The translations under genes were made by a program, and so were the position numbers. The notes below the pieces were generated by a model. That model was not told where the DNA came from and searched no databases. It saw nothing but the letters and a program-made list of their open reading frames with translations. Positions 36,054-44,717 of a stretch of 64,000 nt of DNA are shown in pieces. The first letter of the stretch is position 1. Each line of letters starts with the position of its first letter. This DNA comes from Hymenobacter qilianensis (lineage in GTDB: Bacteria; Bacteroidota; Bacteroidia; Cytophagales; Hymenobacteraceae). The stretch lies in the NCBI RefSeq assembly GCF_014489555.1, contig NZ_CP060784.1:1116001-1180000 (forward strand). The letters are read 5' to 3'.

Positions 36054-37864
36054 ATGGCCGCTAAAGCCCATTTACAAGAACAAATCCGTCAGCTACCCCA
36101 TCGTCCGGGTGTATACAAATACTTTGATGATGAAGGCATTATCTACGTTGGCAAGGCTGTAGACCTGCGTAAGCGCGTAAGCAGCTACTTTACCAAGCAG
36201 GACCACAATAAGAAAACCCAACAACTGGTCAAGAATATCAAGCGCATCGAATTCACGTTAGTAGACAGTGAATCCGACGCCTTTTTGCTTGAGAACAATC
36301 TTATCAAACAGCACCAGCCGAAGTATAACATCCTGCTCAAAGATGGCAAGACGTATCCTTACTTATGCCTGACCAACGAGCGGTTTCCACGCCTCATCCC
36401 GACGCGTAAGAAGATCAACGATGGCTCGCGCTATTACGGCCCATACGCCAACTTAACGGCTATGAACGTCATCCTGGAGCTTATTCGGGCCTTGTATCCG
36501 TTGCGTACCTGTACGTACAATCTCACTCCCGAAAACGTAGCGGCCGGCAAGTTTAAGGTTTGCTTGGAGTATCACCTGGGCAACTGCAAAGGCCCCTGCG
36601 AAAACTTGCAGGACGAGGAAACCTATAATCAATACATTCAGCAGATCCGCAGCATGTTGAGTGGTAATCTTACCGTTCCCAAGGCTTATTTCCGGGAGCG
36701 CATGATGGCCGCCGCCCAGGAGCAACAATACGAACTGGCGCACACTCTCAAGAAAAAGCTGGACCGCCTCGACGACTTTCAAGCAAAATCGACGGTCGTT
36801 AATGCTTCACTTTCGAATATCGACGTCTTCTCGATTGCGTCCAACGAGAAGAGTTCGTTTATCAACTATCTAAAGGTGATGAATGGCTCTATCATCCTGA
36901 CGCAGTCGCTGGAAGTGCAGAAGAAGCTCGATGAGACTGACGAGGAAATTTTGCCCCCCTGATCATGCAGATGCGGGAAGAGTTTGAGAGTGAATCGAAG
37001 GAGATCCTCACCAACGTTGCCTTACCTCCTTTGCCATTGCCGGGTGTCGTTGTTTCCACCCCACAAATCGGTGACAAGCGTAAGCTTCTCGAGTTGAGTA
37101 TTAAGAATGTGCTTTATCTGCGCAAGGAAAAAGAGAGTATGAATGACCGCTCCAAGGACCTAAACGAGGTTCGTATTATGGAGACGATAAAGAAGGATTT
37201 GCGCCTGACAGAGCTTCCAAAGCATATAGAGTGCTTCGACAACTCCAACTTTCAGGGAGACAACCCCGTGGCAGCCATGGTCTGCTTCCGTAATGCCAAG
37301 CCAAGCAAGAAAGACTACCGTCATTACCACATCAAAACCGTTATTGGTCCCAACGACTTCGACTCTATGTACGAAGTTGTGACTCGCCGCTACCGCCGGC
37401 TCGTGGATGAGGGCGCTTCCTTACCTCAGCTAGTTATCGTAGATGGTGGCAAAGGGCAGCTTAGCATGGCTGTGAAAGCCCTGAAAGATCTTAATCTCTG
37501 GGGCCAGATCCCAGTAATAGGTATCGCCAAGCGCCTAGAGGAAATCTATGTTCCGAATGACCCTCTTCCGCTTTACATCGACAAGAAGAGTGAGTCGTTA
37601 CGCCTGTTTCAGCGCATGCGCGATGAGGTGCACCGCTTCGGTATTACTTTCCACCGTAACCGTCGGGATGCGGCAACGCTTAAAACGGAATTAACGGATG
37701 TGAAAGGTCTTGGCCCCGCGACGGCCGAGAAGCTGCTTAGCAAGTTTAAATCAGTCAAGAAAATCCGTGAGCTGAGCGAAGCTGAGTTAGTCGCTGAAAT
37801 AGGCAAAGCGAAAGCGCGTGTCTTACTCGCATATTTCGAGCAGCAAGAGCAAGCAGCTGATTAG
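36054..37864 (+). CDS. uvrC: UvrABC excinuclease subunit C, frame interrupted
   Basis: Dual-incision nuclease of nucleotide excision repair, 603 residues after repair, starting at 36054 (MAAKAHLQEQ). GIY-YIG domain: LPHRPGVYKYFDDEGIIYVGKAVDLRKRVSSYF. Cys motif LEYHLGNCKGPCE; UVR helix EQQYELAHTLKKKLDRL; RNase H-like C-terminal nuclease with IECFDNSNFQGDNPVAAMVCF and LVIVDGGKGQLS; helix-hairpin-helix LTDVKGLGPATAEKLLSKF. The frame breaks at the C6 run 36954-36959: the first part ends EEILPP-stop, the second begins MQMREEFESESKEIL at 36965. One extra C gives EEILPPLIMQMREEF. Seven C are needed here. No other defect is seen. Confidence 0.93.
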
Positions 37865-37910
37865 ATCGCTTGATACTTTCTTAGAGCAAAGCATGCACAG
37901 AACCAGCTAA

Positions 37911-37955
37911 CAATAAAAAGCCCCCAGCAACATAGCTGGGGGCTTTTTATTGTTA
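37911..37955. terminator. Bidirectional terminator between uvrC and gldN
   Basis: AATAAAAAGCCCCCAGC and GCTGGGGGCTTTTTATT arms, 5C/5G, short loop; A and T tracts on both sides serve both convergent genes. Confidence 0.9.
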
Positions 37956-37963
37956 GATAAAGC

Positions 37964-38854
37964 TTAGAAGCTCCACAAGTTATATTCGTACTCAATCAAA
38001 TCAGCGGCGGCTTGTTGCGAGGCAAGGATACCTTGCTGTTGGCTACCATAGATTTCATCTAGGCGAGAATCGCTTGGGTTAGAAACCTGAACGATATACG
38101 AGTTGAACAACCATAGCTCAAACGCATCTGCCAGGTTTTTGTGTTGAGCGTCGTTTTGCGGATTGAACCAGATAGCCTTATCAGGGTTGTTCCGGAACAT
38201 CTTCACTAGATCACTATACTTGAACGTACCGATCTCCTTTTCAATGCCCGAGGTGTTTGAGCTAAGAGTAGATGGTACTAGTAGAGTGATGGTTTTGATG
38301 TCATGATACATCCGCGACCGCTTCTTGTCGAAGATCATATCTTCCTTCAACTCCATTTGATACAAATCCTTGTAACGATACTCGTAGCTAGCAGGCGCAC
38401 CAGCTGTAGCGGGAGCACTTGATCCAGCAGCTGGTTTAGCAGCAGGAGCACCCCAACCGTCGTCATTTGCACCAGCATCTGCTTCAGTGAAACCGGCTGC
38501 CTTTTCTTCGTCGCTTAGCTCATTAGCTGACTCAGCAAACGACATATTTGCCGTTACTTCAGCTGGAGTATATGTGCTGGTCAGCGAATCGTTACGGTAA
38601 GCCTGAATTTCACCGCGCTTTACTGCTTCAAGGATAACCTTACTGATTTCCTTGCCTTCAGAAAACATCGGCTTGTTTTGCTTTTCACGCAAATCAACAG
38701 CCCGGGTTATCGTCTTACTGAACATGATGTCCGAGTTCGGGATAGGCCGGTGCGAGCCATTGCTGCTCGCAGTAGTGGATTGCTCCTGGGCCGAAGCTGT
38801 CAATGACAGTGTAAGGCCGGCGGTCAGAGCAGCGAATGAAAGGAATTTATTCAT
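37964..38854 (-). CDS. gldN: type IX secretion/gliding protein GldN
   Basis: Periplasmic T9SS ring component (PorN homologue), 296 residues. Signal peptide MNKFLSFAALTAGLTLSLTASAQ. Recognisable parts: FSKTITRAVDLREKQNKPMF, REKQ-type N-terminal segment, RYKDLYQMELKEDMIFDKKRSRMYHDIKTITLLVPSTL and the C-terminal NPSDSRLDEIYGSQQQGILASQQAAADLIEYEYNLWSF. GldN pairs with GldK to form the outer-membrane-associated ring. Last gene of gldKLMN, 46 bases after gldM. It has a low-complexity Ala/Pro insertion in the middle. Confidence 0.95.
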   Translation of the reverse strand: MNKFLSFAALTAGLTLSLTASAQEQSTTASSNGSHRPIPNSDIMFSKTITRAVDLREKQNKPMFSEGKEISKVILEAVKRGEIQAYRNDSLTSTYTPAEVTANMSFAESANELSDEEKAAGFTEADAGANDDGWGAPAAKPAAGSSAPATAGAPASYEYRYKDLYQMELKEDMIFDKKRSRMYHDIKTITLLVPSTLSSNTSGIEKEIGTFKYSDLVKMFRNNPDKAIWFNPQNDAQHKNLADAFELWLFNSYIVQVSNPSDSRLDEIYGSQQQGILASQQAAADLIEYEYNLWSF

Positions 38855-38900
38855 ACCGTGATAAGCAATTAAAAGCGACGGTTAGTTCAGGAAAGAGTAA

Positions 38901-40484
38901 CTAGACGAGCGGGATGTTGAATTGCTTCGACACCTTCACTTCTTCCTGCTGATTTTGAAAGTTCAAACGGCGAACTTCCTTTACTTCGATGTAAAGACGG
39001 TCGCCTTCACGAGCCGAGTTTACAACATCATTCAGATTAGCATCCGGACCATTGATGGTACGAGCAGGCATCGCTGGACGCTTACCGCGGACCAAGGTGA
39101 TCTCGTACTGCGTTACCCGATAGCGAGCATCCTCGGGCAGGAAAGTCTGGAAACCAGCATCCGGAATGGCCTTCAGGCTCATGTTGCGCACTGCAGTGAT
39201 AGGCGTACCTTGCTTCTCATTGGCCTCACGACCACCTACAATACACTTGATGTCAGGCTTTGGAATCGGGCGTACCTCAAAGGTCTGTGAACCGATAGCG
39301 TTACCGTTGCTGCTTACATTCAGAGTTACCTGCTTAGCATTTGGCACCAGTGTGATATCACCGGTTTTAGAGCCAGGAATTGCCTGTGCACCTGAAGCTG
39401 AGAAGCTAGGCTTATACTGAGCACCCAAAGCAGGCACCTGTACATTAAGCTTGTTACCGCATTTGAAGTACAAAGCTTGTACTGAAGCAGATTGAATCTG
39501 CATTACAGGCTTGGTTACGGTATAAGAAACAGGAACTTTGAAAGTGGTGTCGCGGCCATTCTGCTTGAAACGCACCGTGCCAATCCACTGCTTCTTTGCG
39601 TTACCAGCAGCATCAAATCCGCCAGGAGTAGCAGTGAATTCAACTTTACCCTTTCCGTCTGAACCTACTGGAATGGGAGTGCCATTCATGGTCATGGTGG
39701 GGCGCAACGTGCTAGCAGAAGCAGTCAGAAACAACTCAGCTCTGTACTTGGTACCAGCAGCTACTGTATTCGACTCCGCACTAGCAAATGCACCAACTTT
39801 ATCAAAAACGATAGTCTGGGCACCAACTTTTGCTCCTAAAGCGCTCAATGCATCGGCTTCCAGCTTCAACACTTCCGTTTCTTTTTGGGATAGCACTGCC
39901 AAAGCAGCTACCAACGGCGTATTTTCGAAGTTTAGCTCAGCGAAGTTCTTATTCTTTTGCTCTGGATCGATAACCATTGGATCCTCTTTCGCATCAAGGG
40001 CCAGCGGTGCAGCGTTAGGAACATACTGCTTGATATAAGCTGAGTACTTATTCAACTCATCCTTCATTGGATAAGCAGCGCCGTTACGGTTGCCACCTAG
40101 CATGGTGATGGCTACCTTGTCTTCGGCACTCATGTTCTTATACTCGTTCTTGCCTTTTGTATTGTCCGTAGACGTTACAAGCTTATCGCGAACGTCGCGC
40201 AGGTACGCCACCATTTTGGCCGTCTGCTGGCGTACTTCTTCGCTTTGCTTGAGCACAGCTAGGTCACGCGCTTGGTTCTGGTTTTTTTGAACAGTTGCAG
40301 CAATGCCTTTTACTGTATTGGCATTAGCGGTGGACGTCTTTTCATTGACACCCAGCAAGCTATCATCCAGAAATTTAAACTTCAGCAAAATTGCTGAGTT
40401 GACTTGTAGGGCCAGAAGAGCAGTCAGTACCAAGTACATCATGCCTATCATCTTCTGCCGTGGAGTCTCTTTTGCTCCCGCCAT
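38901..40484 (-). CDS. gldM: type IX secretion/gliding motor protein GldM
   Basis: Inner-membrane motor subunit with a long periplasmic shaft, 527 residues. The N-terminal helix is KMIGMMYLVLTALLALQVNSAILLKFKFLDDSL, after ETPRQ, exactly the GldM signature. The periplasmic part consists of a helical domain followed by Ig-like domains (KVPVSYTVTKPVMQIQSASVQALYFKCGN and IPGSKTGDITLVPNAKQVTLNV) and a C-terminal domain ending KVSKQFNIPLV. GldL and GldM together use the proton gradient to drive T9SS and gliding. No copy of the iterated G6 word occurs in this gene. Confidence 0.97.
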   Translation of the reverse strand: MAGAKETPRQKMIGMMYLVLTALLALQVNSAILLKFKFLDDSLLGVNEKTSTANANTVKGIAATVQKNQNQARDLAVLKQSEEVRQQTAKMVAYLRDVRDKLVTSTDNTKGKNEYKNMSAEDKVAITMLGGNRNGAAYPMKDELNKYSAYIKQYVPNAAPLALDAKEDPMVIDPEQKNKNFAELNFENTPLVAALAVLSQKETEVLKLEADALSALGAKVGAQTIVFDKVGAFASAESNTVAAGTKYRAELFLTASASTLRPTMTMNGTPIPVGSDGKGKVEFTATPGGFDAAGNAKKQWIGTVRFKQNGRDTTFKVPVSYTVTKPVMQIQSASVQALYFKCGNKLNVQVPALGAQYKPSFSASGAQAIPGSKTGDITLVPNAKQVTLNVSSNGNAIGSQTFEVRPIPKPDIKCIVGGREANEKQGTPITAVRNMSLKAIPDAGFQTFLPEDARYRVTQYEITLVRGKRPAMPARTINGPDANLNDVVNSAREGDRLYIEVKEVRRLNFQNQQEEVKVSKQFNIPLV

Positions 40485-40545
40485 TTTATTTTGCTAATCT
40501 ATAACTATGTGGACAGAACCCTTATTGGCTATCGTAGTATTAATA

Positions 40546-41352
40546 CTAGCTGGTAGCACGCATCGCGTTCAGCATGTTGCCATAGACGCGGTTGAGGGAA
40601 TGGAGATTAGTGGTTAGGCTGGTCACCTCTTGCTTGAACTGCTCGGTTTCCTTACCAGCTTCGGTGAGGTTCTCCATGGCCTGGCTCAATGTGCCATAGA
40701 ACTTGTTCATAGACTTGAGGTGCGTATTAGCATCCTGAAGCTCCATTTCATAGACTGCATTCAGAGCGCCCAAGTTCTTGGTTACGTTCTGCACTTGCAG
40801 GTGGTACTCTTTTGCATCAGAAGTAGCATCCGACATAGCAGCCATAGCTTCGGCTGTATTTGCATAAGAAGCAGTGATGCGCTCAAGCGACTGAGTAGCA
40901 GTACGGACTTTCGTGGTGTACTCCTCTGTCACATTTGTAGCCTCGCCTAATGAAGACAATTGCTGTGTAGTGTTGCTCAAACGGTTCAAGCCTTCGCCTA
41001 ATGAAGATATAGCCGCAGGAGTTACGTTAGCATCCTTCAACATATCGTCCAACTTGCGAGTCAGACCTGTGCTGTTGTTATTGGTAGAGAAGCTAGGATC
41101 ACCAGTAGAAGGGTCGTAGCCTTCAGCCAACTGGGGATATACGAGGCCCCAATCAGGCTCTTTAGAGGTAGGTTGGAAAGCACTAAGAAAGAAAATCAAG
41201 GCTTCTGTACCCAGACCAACCATCAGCATTACATCAGCACCTTTCCAGTGCAGAATTTTAAACAATGCTCCAATGATTACGACCGCTGCCCCGATGCCAT
41301 AAATCTTGGGCATGACCACATCAAAGAAGAAATTACCGCCTTTTGCTGCCAT
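40546..41352 (-). CDS. gldL: type IX secretion/gliding motor protein GldL
   Basis: Cytoplasmic-membrane stator partner of GldM, 268 residues. Two N-terminal helices, VVMPKIYGIGAAVVIIGALFKILHW and ADVMLMVGLGTEALIFFLSAF; the Glu in the second helix (GTEAL) is the conserved proton-pathway residue known from this family. The rest is cytoplasmic coiled coil (NRLSNTTQQLSSLGEATNV and following). Directly between gldK and gldM, 61 bases from gldM. Confidence 0.97.
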   Translation of the reverse strand: MAAKGGNFFFDVVMPKIYGIGAAVVIIGALFKILHWKGADVMLMVGLGTEALIFFLSAFQPTSKEPDWGLVYPQLAEGYDPSTGDPSFSTNNNSTGLTRKLDDMLKDANVTPAAISSLGEGLNRLSNTTQQLSSLGEATNVTEEYTTKVRTATQSLERITASYANTAEAMAAMSDATSDAKEYHLQVQNVTKNLGALNAVYEMELQDANTHLKSMNKFYGTLSQAMENLTEAGKETEQFKQEVTSLTTNLHSLNRVYGNMLNAMRATS

Positions 41353-41431
41353 TTTAAATAAGAATTGAAAAAAGTTGGTTGGAAAGGATGAAGAATGTAT
41401 GAAAATGTAAAATGAGATAGCGCTTACTGCT

Positions 41432-42451
41432 CTAGTTCAACTGGCGGTTAGTTCCCATACCAATCTGAATCATGGCAGTGCGGAATCCGATGTAGGAACG
41501 AGCTGAATCCTGGTACTCAAAGTTGCGCGTTCCTGTCTCAAGGAAGTAAGCAATGTCTTTCCATGAACCGCCACGTACTACTTTGCGAGGTTCGTTATCA
41601 TCAGGGTTAGTTGGGTTCATATCCCAAACTACCGGCACAGAAGCTTCCATGTAGGCGTCGTCACACCATTCAGCTACGTTGCCCGACATATCATACAAAC
41701 CGAAGTCGTTGGGGAAGAAGCTTCCAACAGCTGAAGTGTAAGCGTAACCATCACTGGCATAGTCGCCACGTCCTGGTTTAAAGTTGGCAAGCATACAGCC
41801 CTTTGAGTTACGCAGATAAGGGCCACCCCAAGGATACGTAGCTAAATCGCGGCCGCCACGTGCAGCGTATTCCCATTCAGCTTCTGAAGGCAAGCGGAAG
41901 TTAGGAGTTGGAGCCGAGCCTGCTTCCTCATTAGCTGCATTCTTATGCTTAGTGCGCCAGTTGCAGAAGTACTTCGCTGCGAACCAGTCTACACCCACTA
42001 CTGGATAATCATCGAAAGCCGGATGGGTATAATAATACTCCATAAGCGGATCACCCATATGATAAGTGAAGTCACGTACCCACACAGTTGTATCTGGGTA
42101 AAGCTCCGTCATCACATACTCCTCACCCAGCACGTCGATCGAATCCTGCCGAATGGCATTCATGAATTGGCGATACTCGTTATTAGTGATTTCGGTCTCA
42201 TCCATGTAAAAGCCGGCTATTGTCACCTGCTTATTCATGTTGACCATAGAAGCTGATATATCCTGATCCGTCTGACCCATATGGAAAGTACCACCGGGGC
42301 AAGGAACCATACCGAAGGGAACTTCCTGCGGATTAAAATCTGGACGGTCCTCCGCTCCAACCAGGTCGCCCTGCGGTCCTTTGCCAAAACCACAGCCTCC
42401 CATTAAAAGCGCCGAAAAAGCGACAAGAGGCAATTTGAGAAACTTATTCAT
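41432..42451 (-). CDS. gldK: gliding motility/T9SS lipoprotein GldK
   Basis: Outer-membrane lipoprotein that forms the large T9SS ring with GldN; 339 residues. The ATG at 42451 gives MNKFLKLPLVAFSALLMGGC with lipobox MGGC. The formylglycine-generating-enzyme-like (sulfatase-modifying factor) fold is clear: PGGTFHMGQTDQD, VDWFAAKYFCNWR, RLPSEAEWEYAARGG, DMSGNVAEWCDDAY, VVRGGSWKD, and RSYIGFR. As in other GldK proteins this fold is structural rather than enzymatic. First gene of gldKLMN, with a good promoter upstream. Confidence 0.95.
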   Translation of the reverse strand: MNKFLKLPLVAFSALLMGGCGFGKGPQGDLVGAEDRPDFNPQEVPFGMVPCPGGTFHMGQTDQDISASMVNMNKQVTIAGFYMDETEITNNEYRQFMNAIRQDSIDVLGEEYVMTELYPDTTVWVRDFTYHMGDPLMEYYYTHPAFDDYPVVGVDWFAAKYFCNWRTKHKNAANEEAGSAPTPNFRLPSEAEWEYAARGGRDLATYPWGGPYLRNSKGCMLANFKPGRGDYASDGYAYTSAVGSFFPNDFGLYDMSGNVAEWCDDAYMEASVPVVWDMNPTNPDDNEPRKVVRGGSWKDIAYFLETGTRNFEYQDSARSYIGFRTAMIQIGMGTNRQLN

Positions 42452-42509
42452 GTGAAGTTTAAAAAGACTATTGGGCGGCGATACCAAAAGATTACAATTT
42501 TACAATTGG

Positions 42510-42540
42510 CAAACTTAACAACTGCTGTGACTATTAGCAA
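42510..42540 (-). promoter_or_regulatory. Predicted promoter of gldKLMN
   Basis: On the minus strand, TTG (42540 to 42538) and TAAGTTTG (42517 to 42510) separated by 20 nt match the Bacteroidota sigma-ABfr consensus. The predicted leader before gldK is about 50 nt. Confidence 0.55.
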
Positions 42541-42676
42541 GGTTCGTGCCCGAGCTGAAGGCAACATTTAAATAGCTAATAAAGCTCCTATTCATATCAT
42601 AAAAATAGCGCCAGAATGGCCAACTATTATAAAAAGCTGCTTTGTCACCTTAAATACAAATAAAATTTATAAGCAG

Positions 42677-43669
42677 TTAGAAACTATAACGCGGGGTACG
42701 GATTGCAGGGCGGGTGGCAGGGCCCATTTTAGGTAAGCGATATGAAAGCATTATTTCGTGTGAACTAAATGCCCTTGCATCTTGATTAAATGCAACTAGG
42801 TCAAACGCATAACCAACGCGAAATGAGTTGCTTTCTGCAAAACTCATGCCTAGTTGACCAGTGAAAGATTCTCCATAACGATACCCTACACCCGCCCAGT
42901 ATTTTTCCTGCAAAGTTGCCCGTGCACCTACTTCAAAAGAGTTATTATCGAAAGTAAATTTATCATCATCACCAAACTCCCCTGGCAAAACCAACTTGCC
43001 AATGACCATGGGCGTTACAACAACGGAAGAACTAACCTCAATATTGTAACCCGCTGTTAAGTAAGCGTGATTCTCTCCAATATAAGATGCAGTTCGTTGG
43101 CTGCTTTCTGTCTGGAATTGGTAGCGAGACCTCAACAAGTTGTTTACGCTTAGGCCTACATAAAATTTTGGAGCCTCATACCATACCCCTGCACCCGCGT
43201 CAATCTTACTGTCCGAGCTTTCAAAAGGCACACTCGGATCGTCAGCATCATTTGCCCGGTATGTGCCCTTGCCTAAGTTATTAAATATCCCCTGAGCTCC
43301 GATACCCAATAGACCGTCTCCAATCTTAAAGTGCTTCGAGTAAGACAGGGCTGCGGTCGTAACGCTGGCTTCTCCTATGGTGTTGCGATAAATATTTACT
43401 CCTACACCACCGCCTAAAACACGAACAGGCGTAGAAGCAGATAACAAAAACGTCCGGTCGTTTCCGCCCGGATCGAAGGTTCCGCCATAATTAAAGTACT
43501 GCTCCCGTACTATAGTTAATACTTCCCCCTGGCCTTTAATGCCTGCGTAGGCAGGGTTCAGAAACATGCCATTAAACCCGTAATGACTGAATTGTGGCTG
43601 CTGTTGGGCAACGATGGTGCCAGTGGCTGCTAAAAGCATAACCATAGCACCTAGTATAGATCTCTTCAT
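42677..43669 (-). CDS. PorP/SprF-family outer-membrane protein
   Basis: Beta-barrel protein of 330 residues of the PorP/SprF family, T9SS outer-membrane partners that help export or anchor specific cargo such as adhesins. The ATG at 43669 gives a signal peptide (MKRSILGAMVMLLAATGTIVAQ). Family hallmark directly after it: QQPQFSHYGFNGMFLNPAYAGIKG, then REQYFNYGGTF. Repeated amphipathic strands follow, ending IMLSYRLPKMGPATRP. It lies upstream of gldK on the same strand, with its own promoter, as in many gliding Bacteroidota. Confidence 0.93.
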   Translation of the reverse strand: MKRSILGAMVMLLAATGTIVAQQQPQFSHYGFNGMFLNPAYAGIKGQGEVLTIVREQYFNYGGTFDPGGNDRTFLLSASTPVRVLGGGVGVNIYRNTIGEASVTTAALSYSKHFKIGDGLLGIGAQGIFNNLGKGTYRANDADDPSVPFESSDSKIDAGAGVWYEAPKFYVGLSVNNLLRSRYQFQTESSQRTASYIGENHAYLTAGYNIEVSSSVVVTPMVIGKLVLPGEFGDDDKFTFDNNSFEVGARATLQEKYWAGVGYRYGESFTGQLGMSFAESNSFRVGYAFDLVAFNQDARAFSSHEIMLSYRLPKMGPATRPAIRTPRYSF

Positions 43670-43729
43670 ATAGGCACCCAATTTTAGCACAGATTTTAAG
43701 TAGGACATAATACCCTACGTAACTGATTC

Positions 43730-43760
43730 CAAATCTATGGAAAAAAGTCTGCGCATCAAA
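43730..43760 (-). promoter_or_regulatory. Predicted promoter of the porP/sprF-like gene
   Basis: On the minus strand, TTTG (43760 to 43757), 19 nt, TAGATTTG (43737 to 43730): a full match to the Bacteroidota consensus. Predicted leader about 50 nt. Confidence 0.6.
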
Positions 43761-43809
43761 TGAGCTAACTATAGGGTTTAGCTCGTGAAAATGCCTCTGC
43801 TATATGAGT

Positions 43810-44640
43810 TTAAGCGTTTTGCTTATCGGCCTTATTCTTCTCTTTACCTGCGTCAGGTCCATAATGATAACGGATATATTGCTCGATAGCACCTGTCATA
43901 GAAGGAGCATTGGGGTGTGGAGCCTCAATATCCAACTCTAAGCCAGCATCGATTACGGCCTTGGCTGTAGTGGGGCCAAAGGCAGCGATGCGGGTGCCAT
44001 TTTGCTCAAAGTCAGGGAAGTTGACAAATAGCGAGCTGATGCCGGAAGGACTAAAGAAGGCAATACAATCGTATTTTACGTCCGTCAGATCCGAAAGGTC
44101 GCTGGCCACAGTGCGATAAATCACAGCCTCTGTAAACTTGAAGTTGTTAGCCCTCATAAATTCCGGCAGATCATCCTTTCGGATATCAGAGCAGGGGTAT
44201 AAGAACTTCTCGCTTTTATGCTTTTTGATAACATCAAACAGATCAGCCGCAGTACGTTGACCCACAAAAAGCTTACGCTTGCGCAGTACAATATACTTCT
44301 GCAGGTAATTAGCAGTTTGCTCCGAAATGCAGAAATACTTCATTTCAGCAGGCATTTCCAGCTTTGCTTCTTGGCAGATACGAAAGAAATGATCTACTGC
44401 GTTACGGCTCGTAAAGATGACTGCCGTATACTCTGCAATGTTGATCTTATCCTTGCGAAAATCCTTATAAGAGACTGGCTCTACCTGAATAAATTCCCGG
44501 AAATCGACCTTGATGCCATACTTATCAGCGATTGCGAAGTAGGGCGATACGTCGCCTGTTGGTTTCGGCTGGGTGACAAGTATGCTGGAGATACGCTTGG
44601 CGTGTCGGCCCGTCCCCGGTTTGTCTTTGCTCTCGGCCAT
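43810..44640 (-). CDS. hemD: uroporphyrinogen-III synthase family protein
   Basis: HemD-type protein of 276 residues, which closes hydroxymethylbilane to uroporphyrinogen III in tetrapyrrole synthesis. Weak but clear family pattern: SSILVTQPKPTGDVSPYFAIADKYGIKVDFREFIQVEPV at the start, YTAVIFTSRNAVDHFF, KYFCISEQTANYLQKY, and DCIAFFSPSGISSLF then IAAFGPTTAKAVIDAGLE. The ATG at 44640 is chosen. In Bacteroidota this gene is regularly next to a DUF4271 gene, as it is here. Confidence 0.85.
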   Translation of the reverse strand: MAESKDKPGTGRHAKRISSILVTQPKPTGDVSPYFAIADKYGIKVDFREFIQVEPVSYKDFRKDKINIAEYTAVIFTSRNAVDHFFRICQEAKLEMPAEMKYFCISEQTANYLQKYIVLRKRKLFVGQRTAADLFDVIKKHKSEKFLYPCSDIRKDDLPEFMRANNFKFTEAVIYRTVASDLSDLTDVKYDCIAFFSPSGISSLFVNFPDFEQNGTRIAAFGPTTAKAVIDAGLELDIEAPHPNAPSMTGAIEQYIRYHYGPDAGKEKNKADKQNA

Positions 44641-44717
44641 AGAGGGTGGGTGAGTGGGTAGTTTTGGAGCGATAAGAAGAGTGCAAAACGTGGCACTGTG
44701 GCCCACGTTTAATTATA

